From Erythrobacter sp. (lineage in GTDB: Bacteria > Pseudomonadota > Alphaproteobacteria > Sphingomonadales > Sphingomonadaceae): a stretch of 64,000 bases of DNA. A program made the position numbers and the translations under genes. Shown one piece after another: positions 1-9,312 of the stretch. The stretch spans positions 1,302,001-1,366,000 of the forward strand of contig NZ_CP136573.1 in the NCBI RefSeq assembly GCF_035194505.1. The letters are read 5' to 3'. Position 1 is the first letter of the stretch, and every line of letters starts with the position of its first letter. Below the pieces are notes generated by a model. It had not been told where the DNA came from. It saw only the letters and a program-made list of their open reading frames with translations, and searched no databases.

Positions 1-175
1 ATTCGCGCGGATCATAGGCCGCATCGAGGATCGTTCCGGTATCGTCGAGCACCAGGGTGACATCGCCGGCGACCATCGCCAGCTTCATCGCCGCATCGGC
101 ATCCAGCGTCTGGAATAGGTCGGCCGCCCGTTCGAAGGGGTTCTTGCCATCAATGCTGTGTTTGCGGGTGAGCAT
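1..175 (-). CDS. ppsR: PpsR/CrtJ-type photosynthesis repressor, N-terminal fragment (cut by window edge)
   Basis: Only about 58 N-terminal codons are present; the gene continues beyond position 1. The start is the ATG at 175-173, 12 bases after the stop of aerR. The visible residues (LFQTLDADAAMKLAMVAGD, then VTLVLDDTGTILDAAYD) look like the start of the N-terminal PAS-like region of PpsR, the redox- and oxygen-responsive repressor of photosynthesis genes in purple bacteria. The identification rests equally on context: PpsR and the B12-binding protein AerR/PpaA are normally adjacent beside bchF. PpsR would bind TGT-N12-ACA sites; a near match lies at 1256-1273. The C-terminal helix-turn-helix cannot be seen here. 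Confidence 0.8.
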   Translation of the reverse strand, partial: MLTRKHSIDGKNPFERAADLFQTLDADAAMKLAMVAGDVTLVLDDTGTILDAAYDPRE

Positions 176-187
176 GCCGGGCCGGAC

Positions 188-1084
188 CTAACGCTGGTGC
201 TGGCTGCTGGAGGGAGAACGCTTCATCAGGGCTTCGGCCATGTCCAGCGCCGAGAGCGCATCCGAGCCTGTCCCATCTGCCCCCACATCTTTCACCATGC
301 CCGGGTTTTCATTGATCATGCGGCCTCCGACAAACACGACAATGGCGGGATTGGCGGAAGCGTTGCGCATGGCCTTGATAAGGTTTGCGAGGGCGGCGCT
401 AGGGCAATCACGGGCGAGCGTCAATCCTACGAGGTCGAAGGGGCGCTGGGCGAGCCGGTCGAGCAGATCGCGCCGTTCGGGCCGGACCAGCGCCTCGCTC
501 TGCCAGCCGCCGCGGGAGAAGACTTCCTCGATCATGAGCGTGCCGAAATTGTGCTGATCGCCCGGCATGGGGGAGAACAGCGCGCTGCGCGGGACGTTGA
601 GTTCGGGCAGATCGGCAGGCCAGCGCGCAGCGATCTCGCGCATCACTTCCTGCAGGCGCCACAGGCCCATGGTGACATCGAGGAAATCGATCTCGTCCCG
701 GTCCCACATCTCGCCCAGCATGCGGGCGGCAGGGGCGAGGAGGTCAAGGCAGATGGTCTCGACGCTGGAGCCTTCGGCGATGAAGCCGTCTACCTCGTCA
801 AGCAGGCTCGCCGCCTCCAGCCTGAGCGGGAGAATCGCAAAGCGCGAGGCATCCTCGGGGTCGATCGGGCGGTTGCGCTTGGTCTTGGGCTGGGAAGTAC
901 CGGAGCCATGCGCCATCAACAGGCGCGGGATGATTTCGCTTTCGATCATGGCATTGACCGAATCGCGCGACTCCTCGCGAGAGCCCGAAACCCTACGGCG
1001 AACCCGTTCAAGCGGGGCGGCAATCACCTCCCGAAGAACCGCCGAGCCGGCCTCAAACATGCCAGAAGCCTTGGAATCACCCAT
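188..1084 (-). CDS. aerR: AerR/PpaA cobalamin-binding antirepressor of photosynthesis genes
   Basis: A 298-aa soluble protein. The middle (about residues 70-150) resembles the helical cap of B12-binding photoregulators, and the C-terminal half is a Rossmann-like B12-binding domain with the motif DQHNFG, the D-x-H-x-x-G signature whose His is the lower axial ligand of cobalamin, then a Gly-rich stretch FVGGRMI. In Rhodobacter, AerR binds cobalamin and modulates the repressor CrtJ/PpsR; that role is assumed here. The ATG at 1084 has an SD-like GGGAGGG about 8 bases upstream. A second in-frame Met at about residue 46 could give a shorter isoform, as described for Rhodobacter AerR, but this is speculative. 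It is cotranscribed with ppsR and divergent from bchF. Confidence 0.9.
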   Translation of the reverse strand: MGDSKASGMFEAGSAVLREVIAAPLERVRRRVSGSREESRDSVNAMIESEIIPRLLMAHGSGTSQPKTKRNRPIDPEDASRFAILPLRLEAASLLDEVDGFIAEGSSVETICLDLLAPAARMLGEMWDRDEIDFLDVTMGLWRLQEVMREIAARWPADLPELNVPRSALFSPMPGDQHNFGTLMIEEVFSRGGWQSEALVRPERRDLLDRLAQRPFDLVGLTLARDCPSAALANLIKAMRNASANPAIVVFVGGRMINENPGMVKDVGADGTGSDALSALDMAEALMKRSPSSSQHQR

Positions 1085-1255
1085 TCCTCGGACCCTCCCC
1101 AGGTCATGCGGATGTCCTTCCGCAGGAGGTAGTGAGCGCAGCCACGCGCCGCGCCCTTGGTCCGATCCCTTAAACCAGCGAATCTCCCCTACGCCTTTTT
1201 GCTCTCGGGCGCAAATGACGCCACCTCGGCATCAAAAAACGTCAACAGTTGTGAA

Positions 1256-1273
1256 CGTCCAATTAGATTGACA
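1256..1273 (+). promoter_or_regulatory. Probable PpsR operator overlapping the bchF -35
   Basis: Read on the minus strand this is TGTCAATCTAATTGGACG, which fits TGT-N12-ACA with one mismatch in the outer triplets (ACG instead of ACA) and keeps the TGTCAA half. It overlaps the TTGACA hexamer at 1268-1273, an ideal place for a repressor. A second inverted repeat, CCTGT-N6-ACAGG, follows at 1274-1289. Both lie between the divergent aerR and bchF genes. Confidence 0.6.
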
Positions 1274-1297
1274 CCTGTGTTGGAACAGGCGTAGTCT
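1268..1297 (+). promoter_or_regulatory. Sigma-70-type promoter of the bchF operon
   Basis: TTGACA at 1268-1273 is a perfect -35 hexamer, followed after 18 bases by TAGTCT at 1292-1297 as a moderate -10. Predicted transcription would begin near 1304, about 25 bases before the bchF start. The overlapping PpsR-like site supports repression from this promoter. Bases 1085-1328 otherwise contain no gene. Confidence 0.6.
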
Positions 1298-1328
1298 CCG
1301 AGTCTGAGAGAAAAGGCTAACGCATCTA

Positions 1329-1889
1329 ATGACTCGGAAGGATCAGGCATCCCCGGTCGAACCTGCAACCACGGCGACAGTCACGGTTAAGGGGGCGGGC
1401 CAGCAAAGAGGGAAGAGCCGCGCGCTCTACACTGCTGACCAGCGGGTGCGGCGCGACGAGTCGGTCTGGACCATCGTTCAGGGCGTTCTGGCCCCGCTCC
1501 AGTTCCTCGTTTTCCTCATCAGCCTCGGCCTGGTGCTGCGCACGCTTACCACTGGCGAGGGCGCATATGCTGCCGACGTCTCGATCGTGATCAAGACGCT
1601 GGTGCTCTACACCATCATGGTCACCGGCTCGATCTGGGAGAAAGTGGTGTTCGGCAAATGGCTGTTTGCCGAATCGTTCTTCTGGGAAGACGTGTTCTCG
1701 ATGCTCGTGCTGGCGCTGCACACGCTTTATCTTGTGCTGCTGCTCGGCAATTACGGCACGCTGGAGCAGCGCCTGCTGGTCGCGCTCGCGGGCTACGGCG
1801 CCTATGTCATCAACGCCGGCCAGTTCCTGTGGAAGCTTCGCATGGCGCGGCTCGAAGGCAGCACAATCGGACAGGCGGTAGCGGCATGA
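1329..1889 (+). CDS. bchF: 2-vinyl bacteriochlorophyllide hydratase BchF
   Basis: A 186-aa membrane protein that hydrates the C3 vinyl group of the chlorin ring to a hydroxyethyl group during bacteriochlorophyll a synthesis. A polar N-terminus of about 35 residues leads to YTADQRVRRDESVW, a typical BchF entry, then four hydrophobic segments (roughly 50-70, 85-105, 120-140, 150-170) with WEKVVFGKWLF and FFWEDVFSML between them. It is the first gene of the long photosynthesis operon. Its stop overlaps the bchN start (ATGA at 1886-1889), so the two are probably translationally coupled. Confidence 0.95.
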   Translation: MTRKDQASPVEPATTATVTVKGAGQQRGKSRALYTADQRVRRDESVWTIVQGVLAPLQFLVFLISLGLVLRTLTTGEGAYAADVSIVIKTLVLYTIMVTGSIWEKVVFGKWLFAESFFWEDVFSMLVLALHTLYLVLLLGNYGTLEQRLLVALAGYGAYVINAGQFLWKLRMARLEGSTIGQAVAA

Positions 1890-3190
1890 ACGCTCTCGAC
1901 GTCCTCGATGGCTGCGCAACAGAGCTGGCTCGTCCCGCTGCCGACACCCAACGCCCGGTCCTGCGCGAGCGCGGCCAGCGCGAGGTGTTCTGCGGCCTCA
2001 CCGGCATCATCTGGCTGCACCGCAAGATGCAGGACGCCTTCTTCCTTGTGGTCGGCTCGCGCACCTGCGCGCACCTGCTGCAATCGGCAGCCGGCGTGAT
2101 GATCTTTGCCGAACCCCGCTTTGCCACTGCGATCATGGAAGAGCGTGACCTTGCCGGCATGGTCGATGCGCAGGACGAGCTGGACCGGGTGGTGAACCGC
2201 CTGCTCGAACGCCGCCCTGACATCAAGACGCTGTTCCTGGTCGGCTCCTGCCCTTCGGAAGTGATCAAGCTCGATCTTGCCAAGGCCGCCCAACGCCTCG
2301 GCGCGGTGCACATGCCGCGTGTGCGCATCCTCAATTATTCGGGCAGCGGGATCGAGACGACCTTCACACAAGGCGAGGACGCCTGCCTGTCCGCGCTGGT
2401 GCCGGTGATGCCCGCAAGTGCCGCCGACGCGCCCAAGGAGCTGCTGATCGTCGGCAGCCTGCCCGATATTGTAGAAGACCAGTTCCTGCGTCTCTTAGCG
2501 CAGATGGGTATCGCGAAGGTCGGCTGTCTGCCCGCGCGCAATGCCCGCGATCTGCCCTCGGTCGGCGCCAATACCCGCTATCTGCTCGCCCAGCCTTTCC
2601 TCGGCGAGACCGCGATGGCGCTCGAAGGGCGCGGGGCCAGGCGGCTCGATGCGCTGTTCCCGTTCGGCGCGGAAGGCACCTCCAGCTGGCTGCGCGCCGC
2701 AGCGCAGGAATTCGGGATCGACGATGCCGCGTTTGAGGCTGTCATCGCTCCGGGACGCGAACGGGCGCGGCTGGCCCTGTCGAAACTCCGCCTTCAGCTC
2801 TCCGGCAAGCGCATCAGCTTCCTGCCGGACTCGCAGCTCGAAGTGCCGCTCGCGCGCTTCCTGCAAGACGAACTCGGCATGGAACTGGTCGAAGTCGGCA
2901 CGCCCTATCTCCACCGTGCGCACCTTGCGCGCGAGCTTGAAAGCTTCGGCCCTGAGGTGCGCATCAGCGAAGGCCAGCATGTCGAACGCCAGCTGGACCG
3001 CGTGCGCGCTGACCGGCCCGATATCACTGTCTGCGGGCTTGGCCTTGCCAATCCGCTCGAGGCCGAGGGCTTCACCACCAAGTGGGCGATCGAACTCGTC
3101 TTCTCGCCGATTCACGGTTTTGACCAAGCCGCCGATCTCGCCGAACTCTTTGCCCGGCCGCTGCGGCGCCGGGACATGCTGGAGGTCTAG
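1886..3190 (+). CDS. bchN: Dark-operative protochlorophyllide reductase subunit N (BchN)
   Basis: A 434-aa NifD-like subunit of the light-independent protochlorophyllide reductase. With BchB it forms the catalytic component that reduces ring D. Cys36 (FCGL), Cys61 (RTCAHL) and Cys122 (GSCPSEV) match the three cysteines of Rhodobacter BchN that hold the NB [4Fe-4S] cluster, with an offset of ten residues. The start at 1886 is chosen because it overlaps the bchF stop and aligns with family length; upstream in-frame Met codons lie inside bchF. bchB follows after a 3-base gap. Confidence 0.97.
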   Translation: MNALDVLDGCATELARPAADTQRPVLRERGQREVFCGLTGIIWLHRKMQDAFFLVVGSRTCAHLLQSAAGVMIFAEPRFATAIMEERDLAGMVDAQDELDRVVNRLLERRPDIKTLFLVGSCPSEVIKLDLAKAAQRLGAVHMPRVRILNYSGSGIETTFTQGEDACLSALVPVMPASAADAPKELLIVGSLPDIVEDQFLRLLAQMGIAKVGCLPARNARDLPSVGANTRYLLAQPFLGETAMALEGRGARRLDALFPFGAEGTSSWLRAAAQEFGIDDAAFEAVIAPGRERARLALSKLRLQLSGKRISFLPDSQLEVPLARFLQDELGMELVEVGTPYLHRAHLARELESFGPEVRISEGQHVERQLDRVRADRPDITVCGLGLANPLEAEGFTTKWAIELVFSPIHGFDQAADLAELFARPLRRRDMLEV

Positions 3191-3193
3191 GCG

Positions 3194-4765
3194 ATGCAAT
3201 TGGCAGTCTGGACATATGAAGGCCCCCCGCACGTCGGCGCGATGCGCGTGGCGACCGCGATGGAGAAGCTCCACTACGTGCTCCACGCGCCGCAGGGCGA
3301 TACCTATGCGGACCTGCTGTTCACGATGATCGAGCGGCGCGGCAAGCGTCCGCCGGTCACCTACACCACCTTCGAGGCCCGCGACCTGGGCAAGGATACT
3401 GCGCAGATCTTCCAGGATGCCGCGCGCGAGGCTGTCAGCCGCTTCAATCCGCAGGCGATCATCGTCGGCGCTTCGTGCACCGCGGAACTGATCCAGGACG
3501 ATCCGGCCGGCCTTGCCGAGGCGATGGACCTGCCCTGCCCCGCCATCCCGCTCGAACTGCCGAGCTACCAGCGCAAGGAAAACTGGGGCGCGGCCGAGAC
3601 CTTCTACCAGATCGTGCGGCACCTTGCCGATACGTCGCTGGTGCGCGAACCGCGTGAGGGCCGCAAGGCGCGCGCCAATATTCTCGGCCCGACCGCGCTT
3701 GGCTTCCGCCACCGCGACGATCTGGTCGAGATCCGCAAGATCCTCGATGCCCTCGGCGTCGAGGTGAACCTTGTCGCTCCGCTGGGCGCCACACCTGAGG
3801 ACATCAAGTCGATCGGCGCCGCCGACTTCAACATCGTCCTCTATCCCGAAATCGCAGATGAGGCCGCCCGCTGGCTTGAGCGCACTTTCGCTCAACCCTG
3901 TGTGCGAACCATCCCTATCGGCGTAGGAGCCACCCGCTCCTTTATCGCCGACGTCGCCGAGCTGGCAGGTGCAGATCCCACGCCTGCCCTCGGCGACACC
4001 TCTTCACGGCTCCCGTGGTGGAGCCGATCGGTCGATTCGACCTATCTCACCGGCAAGCGCGTCTTCATCTTCGGCGACGCGACCCATGCGGTTGCCGCCG
4101 CGCGGATCGCGCGTGAGGAGCTGGGCTTCGAGGTGTGCGGTCTGGGCTGCTACAACCGCGAATTCGCCCGCGAGATCAGGGCCGAGGCGGCCCTGTGCGG
4201 GGTCGAACCGCTGATCACCGACGATCACCTCGCGGTCGAGGATGCGATTGCCGCGGCCTGCCCCGAACTGGTGCTGGGCACGCAGATGGAGCGCCACATC
4301 GCCAAGCGCCTCGGCCTTCCTTGCGCGGTCATCTCCGCGCCGGTGCACGTGCAGGATTTCCCCGCGCGCCACTCGCCCCAGATGGGTTTCGAGGGCGCGA
4401 ACGTGATCTTCGACACCTGGGTCCACCCGCTGGTGATGGGCCTGGAAGAGCACCTGCTCACCATGTTTCGCGAGGATTTCGAATTCTCGGATGAAGCCGG
4501 CGCATCGCACCACGCGGCCCATTCCCCGCGCAAGATGGTGGTCGATACCCTCTCCGAAGCGCCGGTCGAAGATATCCCAGCTCCGGCGATGACCGATGAA
4601 CCCGGCTCGCTGTGGACCGCAGAGGCCGAGCGCGAATTGAAGAAGATCCCCTTCTTCGTGCGCGGCAAGGCCCGCCGGAACACCGAGAATTTCGCGGCTG
4701 CCGAAGGGCGCCGGCAAATCGATCTCGAAACGCTCTACGACGCCAAGGCGCACTATGCACGGTAG
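3194..4765 (+). CDS. bchB: Dark-operative protochlorophyllide reductase subunit B (BchB)
   Basis: A 523-aa NifK-like subunit of the protochlorophyllide reductase. Asp36 (APQGDTYADLL) is at the position of the unusual aspartate ligand to the NB cluster, and Cys95 (VGASCTAEL) at that of the fourth protein ligand in Rhodobacter BchB. The C-terminal part contains WTAEAERELKKIPFFVRGKARRNTE, the small PCP-reductase-like domain usual for ChlB/BchB. Its 3' end overlaps bchH by 11 bases. The enzyme is oxygen-sensitive in vitro, which is notable in an organism that also carries the oxygen-dependent cyclase AcsF. Confidence 0.97.
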   Translation: MQLAVWTYEGPPHVGAMRVATAMEKLHYVLHAPQGDTYADLLFTMIERRGKRPPVTYTTFEARDLGKDTAQIFQDAAREAVSRFNPQAIIVGASCTAELIQDDPAGLAEAMDLPCPAIPLELPSYQRKENWGAAETFYQIVRHLADTSLVREPREGRKARANILGPTALGFRHRDDLVEIRKILDALGVEVNLVAPLGATPEDIKSIGAADFNIVLYPEIADEAARWLERTFAQPCVRTIPIGVGATRSFIADVAELAGADPTPALGDTSSRLPWWSRSVDSTYLTGKRVFIFGDATHAVAAARIAREELGFEVCGLGCYNREFAREIRAEAALCGVEPLITDDHLAVEDAIAAACPELVLGTQMERHIAKRLGLPCAVISAPVHVQDFPARHSPQMGFEGANVIFDTWVHPLVMGLEEHLLTMFREDFEFSDEAGASHHAAHSPRKMVVDTLSEAPVEDIPAPAMTDEPGSLWTAEAERELKKIPFFVRGKARRNTENFAAAEGRRQIDLETLYDAKAHYAR

Positions 4766-7700
4766 TGTCCCTTCCGCCCCGTCGCACGAAGGACAGGCCC
4801 CCGTCAGGGTGGCGATCATCACGCTCGACAATCACCTGAAGGGCGCAGTCGATCGGGCCGATGCGGTGCTTGGGCCGGAAGGCATCGACCTTGCCCTCTT
4901 TGCGGCTGCCGACTGGGGCAGCGACGCCATCGAGCTCGAAAAGGTCAAGGCCGCGATTGCCGAGGCCGACATCGTGATCGCCACGATGCTGTTCCTCGAC
5001 GATCACATCCGCATGATCCTCCCCGCGCTCGAAGCGCGGCGCGAGGATTGTGATGCGATGGTGTGCCTGATGAGCGCGGGCGAAGTGGTGCGGCTCACCA
5101 AGATGGGCGGCTACCGCATGGATGCCCCCGCGAAAGGCCCGCTCGCGCTGCTCAAGAAGCTGCGCGGGTCTTCGGGCAAGGACGGCAAGCCCAATTCGGG
5201 TGCCGGGCAGATGAAGATGCTGCGCCGCCTGCCCAAGATCCTGCGCTTCATCCCCGGCACCGCGCAGGATGTGCGCGCCTATTTCCTCACGCTGCAATAC
5301 TGGCTGGCGGGCTCGGACGAGAACGTGGTGGCGATGGTCCGCGCGCTGATCGATCGCTATGCCGCCGGTGAGCGGAGCGATCGCCGCGGCGTCACCAAGG
5401 CTGACGCCCCGCTCGAATATCCCGAAACCGGGGTCTATCACCCGCGCACCCAGCAGCGCATTTCCGAAAGCCTGCGCCTGCTTCCCTCTGCCAAGGGACG
5501 CGAGGGCACGGTTGGCCTGATCCTGCTGCGCTCCTACCTCCTGGGCCGCGACAGCGCGCATTATGACGGCGCGATTGCCGCCTTCGAGGGTGCCGGGCTG
5601 AAGGTCATTCCGGTCTTCGCCAGCGGCCTTGATGCGCGCCCCGCGATCGAGCAGTTCTTTATCGGCCCCGATGGCCGGCCCACGGTGGACGCGGTCGTCA
5701 ACCTCACCGGCTTCAGCCTTGTGGGCGGCCCGGCCTATAGCGATGCGGCCGCCGCGCGCGAGGTGCTGGGCAAGCTCGATCTGCCCTACATCGCCGCCCA
5801 CGCGATCGAGTTCCAGACCATCGAGGACTGGGCGCACCGCCCGCAGGGCCTGCTGCCCCTCGAATCCACCATGATGGTCGCCCTGCCCGAGCTCGATGGT
5901 TCGACCGTGCCGCACGTCTTCGGCGGGCGCGCGGGCAATTCCGGCCCGTGCTGCAATGGCTGCGACCGCCAGTGTCCGCGCCCCGCATCGGACAAAGCCA
6001 AGCCGATGCAGGCCTGCCCTGACCGCGCCGAGGCGCTCGCCGCCAAGACCGTCCGCCTGATCCGCCTGCGCCGCGCCGAGCGCGCGAGCCGCAAGCTCGC
6101 CATCGTCGTCTTCAACTTCCCGCCCAATTCGGGCGCGACCGCGACCGCCGCCTTCATGGCGGTGCATGAATCGCTCTATGCAACGCTCCGGCGCCTCAAG
6201 GCCGAGGGCTATGATGTCGAAGTGCCCGAAAGCCTCGATGCGATGCGCGCGGCGCTGCTGAAGGGCAATGCGGATCGCTATGGCACCGACGCCAATGTCG
6301 CCCACCGCATCCCCGCCGACGAACACGTCGCGCGCGAGCCGCATCTGGCCGAGATCGAAGCCGCCTGGGGCCCCGCCCCCGGCAAGCAGCTCGCCGATGG
6401 CGGGCATATCCTCATCCAGGGTGCGCATTTCGGGAAAGTCTTCATCGGCGTGCAGCCGGGCTTCGGCTATGAGGGCGATCCGATGCGGCTGCTGTTCGAA
6501 GGCAGCTTTGCCCCGACCCACGCCTTCAGCGCCTTCTACCGTTGGCTGCGCGAGGATTTCGGCGCGCACGCGATCCTGCATTTCGGCACCCACGGCGCGC
6601 TCGAGTTCATGCCGGGCAAGCAGGCCGGCATGTCGGGCAAGTGCTGGCCCGACCGGCTGATCGGCGACACCCCCAATTTCTATCTCTACGCCGCCAACAA
6701 CCCGTCGGAAGGGATGCTGGCCAAGCGCCGCTCGGGCGCGACCCTGATCAGCTATCTCACCCCGGCACTGGCGCAGGCGGGCCTCTACAAGGGCCTGTCC
6801 GAACTGAAGGCCAGTGTTGAACGCTGGCGCGCGACCATCGATGACGAAGCCCACGCTGAAGAGCGCGCCGATCTCGCCTTGCTGATCGCCGACCAGTGCG
6901 AGGCGCTCGACATTGTCTGCGAGGACATCGGCGGGCTGACGGAAAAGCTCTACGAGATCGAGCAATCGCTGATCCCGCATGGCCTGCACGTGTTCGGAAG
7001 CAATCCGCAAGGTGCCGAGCGCGAGGACATGCTCGATGCGATGATGGAAGCGGGCAGCCACGATGGCCCCACGCCCGATCGCGCCGTGCTGGCCGCCAAG
7101 CTCGATTCCTCGGACGAAATGGCTTCGCTGATCCATGCGCTCGATGGCGGCTATGTCCCGCCGGCGCCCGGCGGCGATGTAGTGGTGAACCCCGATGTGC
7201 TGCCCACCGGGCGCAACATCCACGGCTTCGACCCCTTCCTCCTCCCTTCCGCCTTTGCCTGCCGCATGGGCAGCGAACAGGCCGAGCGCCTGATCGCGCG
7301 CCATGTCGAGAGCGGCGAGTCCTTCCCCGAAAGCATCGCCATGGTGCTGTGGGGCACAGACAACATGAAGTCCGAGGGCGTCCAGATCGCCCAAGCGATG
7401 ACGCTTATGGGTGCCCGGCCCCGCCGTGACACCTATGGCCGCCTTGCCGGTGCAGAGCTGATCCCGCTCGCCGAGCTTGGCCGTCCGCGCATCGATGTGG
7501 TGATGACGCTCTCGGGCATCTTCCGCGATCTGCTCCCCATGCAAACCCGCATGCTGGCCGAAGCTGCGCTGCTCGCCAGCGCTGCCGACGAGCCGCTCGA
7601 AGCCAATTTCATCCGCAAGCACACGCTCGCGCAGATGGAGAAGCACGACTGCGACATGGAAACTGCGGCGCTGCGCGTCTTCTCCAATGCCGAAGGGGCC

Positions 7701-8396
7701 TACGGCGCCAACGTCAACCAGATGATCGCAGGCGGTGTCTGGGCCGACCCGGACGAGCTCGCCAATGCCTTCGAAGTCAACAAGGGCTTTGCCTACGGGG
7801 TTTCGGGCAAGCCGGTGCAACAGCGCGAATTGCTGCAAAGCGTGCTCGCTCAGGTCGATTTCACCTACCAGAACCTCGAAAGCGTCGAGCTCGGCATCAA
7901 CGACGTCGATCAATATGTCGATGGCCTCGGCGGCGTCACCCGTTCGGTGGCGCGGGCCAAGGGCGCGGAGACCCCGGTCTACATCCTCGATGCGACCCGC
8001 GGGAACACCAAGGTGCGCACGCTCGCCGAACAGATCGATCTGGAAGCGCGCACCCGCACGCTCAATCCCAAGTGGTTCGAAGGCCTGCTCGAGCACGGCT
8101 ACGAAGGCGTGCGCCAGATCGAGGGCCATGTGACCAGCACGCTGGGATGGTCGGCCACCACCGGGCAGGTCGCGCCGTGGGTCTACCAGAAAATCTCCGA
8201 GACTTTCGTGCTCGACGAGACAATGCGCCGCCGACTTTCGGCGCTCAACCCAAAGGCTTCAGCGCGGGTGGCCAGCCGCCTGCTCGAAGCCTGCGACCGC
8301 CACCTGTGGGAGCCGGACGAAGCCACACTCGCCGCTCTGCGCGAAGCCAATGACGAGCTCGAGGACCGCCTTGAAGGCGTGTTCGCGGGCGAATGA
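4755..8396 (+). CDS. bchH: Magnesium chelatase subunit H (BchH)
   Basis: A 1213-aa catalytic, porphyrin-binding subunit of Mg-chelatase, which with BchI and BchD (not in this window) inserts Mg2+ into protoporphyrin IX. The N-terminal domain (VAIITLDNHLKGAVDRA) and the CobN-like core (VFNFPPNSGATATAAF, GTHGALEFMPGKQ, YAANNPSEGMLAKRRS) are intact. A cysteine-rich stretch near residues 399-425 (CCNGCDRQCPRP) is typical of proteobacterial BchH. The first codons overlap bchB. A 1223-codon open frame on the opposite strand is a GC-codon-bias shadow, not a gene. Confidence 0.97.
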   Translation: MHGSVPSAPSHEGQAPVRVAIITLDNHLKGAVDRADAVLGPEGIDLALFAAADWGSDAIELEKVKAAIAEADIVIATMLFLDDHIRMILPALEARREDCDAMVCLMSAGEVVRLTKMGGYRMDAPAKGPLALLKKLRGSSGKDGKPNSGAGQMKMLRRLPKILRFIPGTAQDVRAYFLTLQYWLAGSDENVVAMVRALIDRYAAGERSDRRGVTKADAPLEYPETGVYHPRTQQRISESLRLLPSAKGREGTVGLILLRSYLLGRDSAHYDGAIAAFEGAGLKVIPVFASGLDARPAIEQFFIGPDGRPTVDAVVNLTGFSLVGGPAYSDAAAAREVLGKLDLPYIAAHAIEFQTIEDWAHRPQGLLPLESTMMVALPELDGSTVPHVFGGRAGNSGPCCNGCDRQCPRPASDKAKPMQACPDRAEALAAKTVRLIRLRRAERASRKLAIVVFNFPPNSGATATAAFMAVHESLYATLRRLKAEGYDVEVPESLDAMRAALLKGNADRYGTDANVAHRIPADEHVAREPHLAEIEAAWGPAPGKQLADGGHILIQGAHFGKVFIGVQPGFGYEGDPMRLLFEGSFAPTHAFSAFYRWLREDFGAHAILHFGTHGALEFMPGKQAGMSGKCWPDRLIGDTPNFYLYAANNPSEGMLAKRRSGATLISYLTPALAQAGLYKGLSELKASVERWRATIDDEAHAEERADLALLIADQCEALDIVCEDIGGLTEKLYEIEQSLIPHGLHVFGSNPQGAEREDMLDAMMEAGSHDGPTPDRAVLAAKLDSSDEMASLIHALDGGYVPPAPGGDVVVNPDVLPTGRNIHGFDPFLLPSAFACRMGSEQAERLIARHVESGESFPESIAMVLWGTDNMKSEGVQIAQAMTLMGARPRRDTYGRLAGAELIPLAELGRPRIDVVMTLSGIFRDLLPMQTRMLAEAALLASAADEPLEANFIRKHTLAQMEKHDCDMETAALRVFSNAEGAYGANVNQMIAGGVWADPDELANAFEVNKGFAYGVSGKPVQQRELLQSVLAQVDFTYQNLESVELGINDVDQYVDGLGGVTRSVARAKGAETPVYILDATRGNTKVRTLAEQIDLEARTRTLNPKWFEGLLEHGYEGVRQIEGHVTSTLGWSATTGQVAPWVYQKISETFVLDETMRRRLSALNPKASARVASRLLEACDRHLWEPDEATLAALREANDELEDRLEGVFAGE

Positions 8397-8415
8397 CAAC
8401 GAGGGATCGTAACCA

Positions 8416-9312
8416 ATGAATCTGCATAGTCCCAAATCAGGCTTCAGTCCGGCAGACGGCGAAGGTTCGGTCCAGGTCCAGCTTGACCCGTCGGACAAGA
8501 TCAAGGGCGCCAAGGTGTTCGCCGTCTACGGCAAGGGCGGGATCGGCAAGTCGACCACCTCCTCGAACCTGTCGGCCGCCTTCTCCAAGCTCGGCCACCG
8601 CGTGCTTCAGATCGGCTGCGATCCCAAGCACGACAGCACCTTCACCCTCACCAAGAAGCTGATGCCGACGGTGATCGACGTGCTAGAAACAGTCGAGTTC
8701 CATTCCGAGGAACTGCGGCCCGAAGACTACATGTTCGAAGGCTATAACGGCGTGATGTGCGTCGAGGCGGGCGGGCCTCCGGCGGGCACGGGCTGTGGCG
8801 GCTATGTCGTCGGGCAGACGGTGAAGCTGCTGAAGCAGCACCACCTGCTCGAAGAGACCGACGTGGTGATCTTCGATGTGCTGGGCGATGTGGTGTGCGG
8901 CGGCTTTGCTGCGCCCCTGCAACACGCCGAACGCGCGATCGTGGTGGCGGCCAATGACTTCGACAGCATCTTCGCGATGAACCGGATCGTGGCGGCGATC
9001 GGTGCCAAGTCGAAGAACTATGACGTGCGGCTTGCCGGCGTGGTCGCCAACCGCAGCCGCGAGACCGACGAGATCGATCGCTTCTGCGACAAGATCGGCA
9101 TGCAGCGTCTCGCGCATTTCCGCGATGTCGATGCGATCCGCCGCTCGCGCCTCAAGAAGTGCACCTTGTTCGAAATGGGCGATGATCCCGAGGTCGTCGC
9201 CGCCCAGAACGAATATCTGCGGCTCGCGCAGATGCTGTGGGACGGGGTGGAGCCTTCGGCGGCCCAGCCGATGAAGGACCGCGACATCTTCGACTTCCTG
9301 GGGTTCGAGTGA
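8416..9312 (+). CDS. bchL: Protochlorophyllide reductase iron protein BchL
   Basis: A 298-aa NifH-like homodimeric ATPase that passes electrons to BchN-BchB. The P-loop GKGGIGKS is at residues 40-47, and Cys127 and Cys161 keep the 34-residue spacing of the two cysteines that bridge the [4Fe-4S] cluster in Rhodobacter BchL (97 and 131). An N-terminal extension of about 30 residues precedes the ATPase fold. The start ATG at 8416 lies 19 bases after bchH. The stop shares one base with the bchM start (TGATG). Confidence 0.97.
   Translation: MNLHSPKSGFSPADGEGSVQVQLDPSDKIKGAKVFAVYGKGGIGKSTTSSNLSAAFSKLGHRVLQIGCDPKHDSTFTLTKKLMPTVIDVLETVEFHSEELRPEDYMFEGYNGVMCVEAGGPPAGTGCGGYVVGQTVKLLKQHHLLEETDVVIFDVLGDVVCGGFAAPLQHAERAIVVAANDFDSIFAMNRIVAAIGAKSKNYDVRLAGVVANRSRETDEIDRFCDKIGMQRLAHFRDVDAIRRSRLKKCTLFEMGDDPEVVAAQNEYLRLAQMLWDGVEPSAAQPMKDRDIFDFLGFE

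Noticed and set aside
4458..8129. A 1223-codon open frame on the minus strand opposite bchB and bchH
   Set aside because: The plus strand carries clear BchB and BchH. The antisense protein has biased Arg/His/Gly/Leu content and no domain, as expected from GC-rich third positions on the coding strand.
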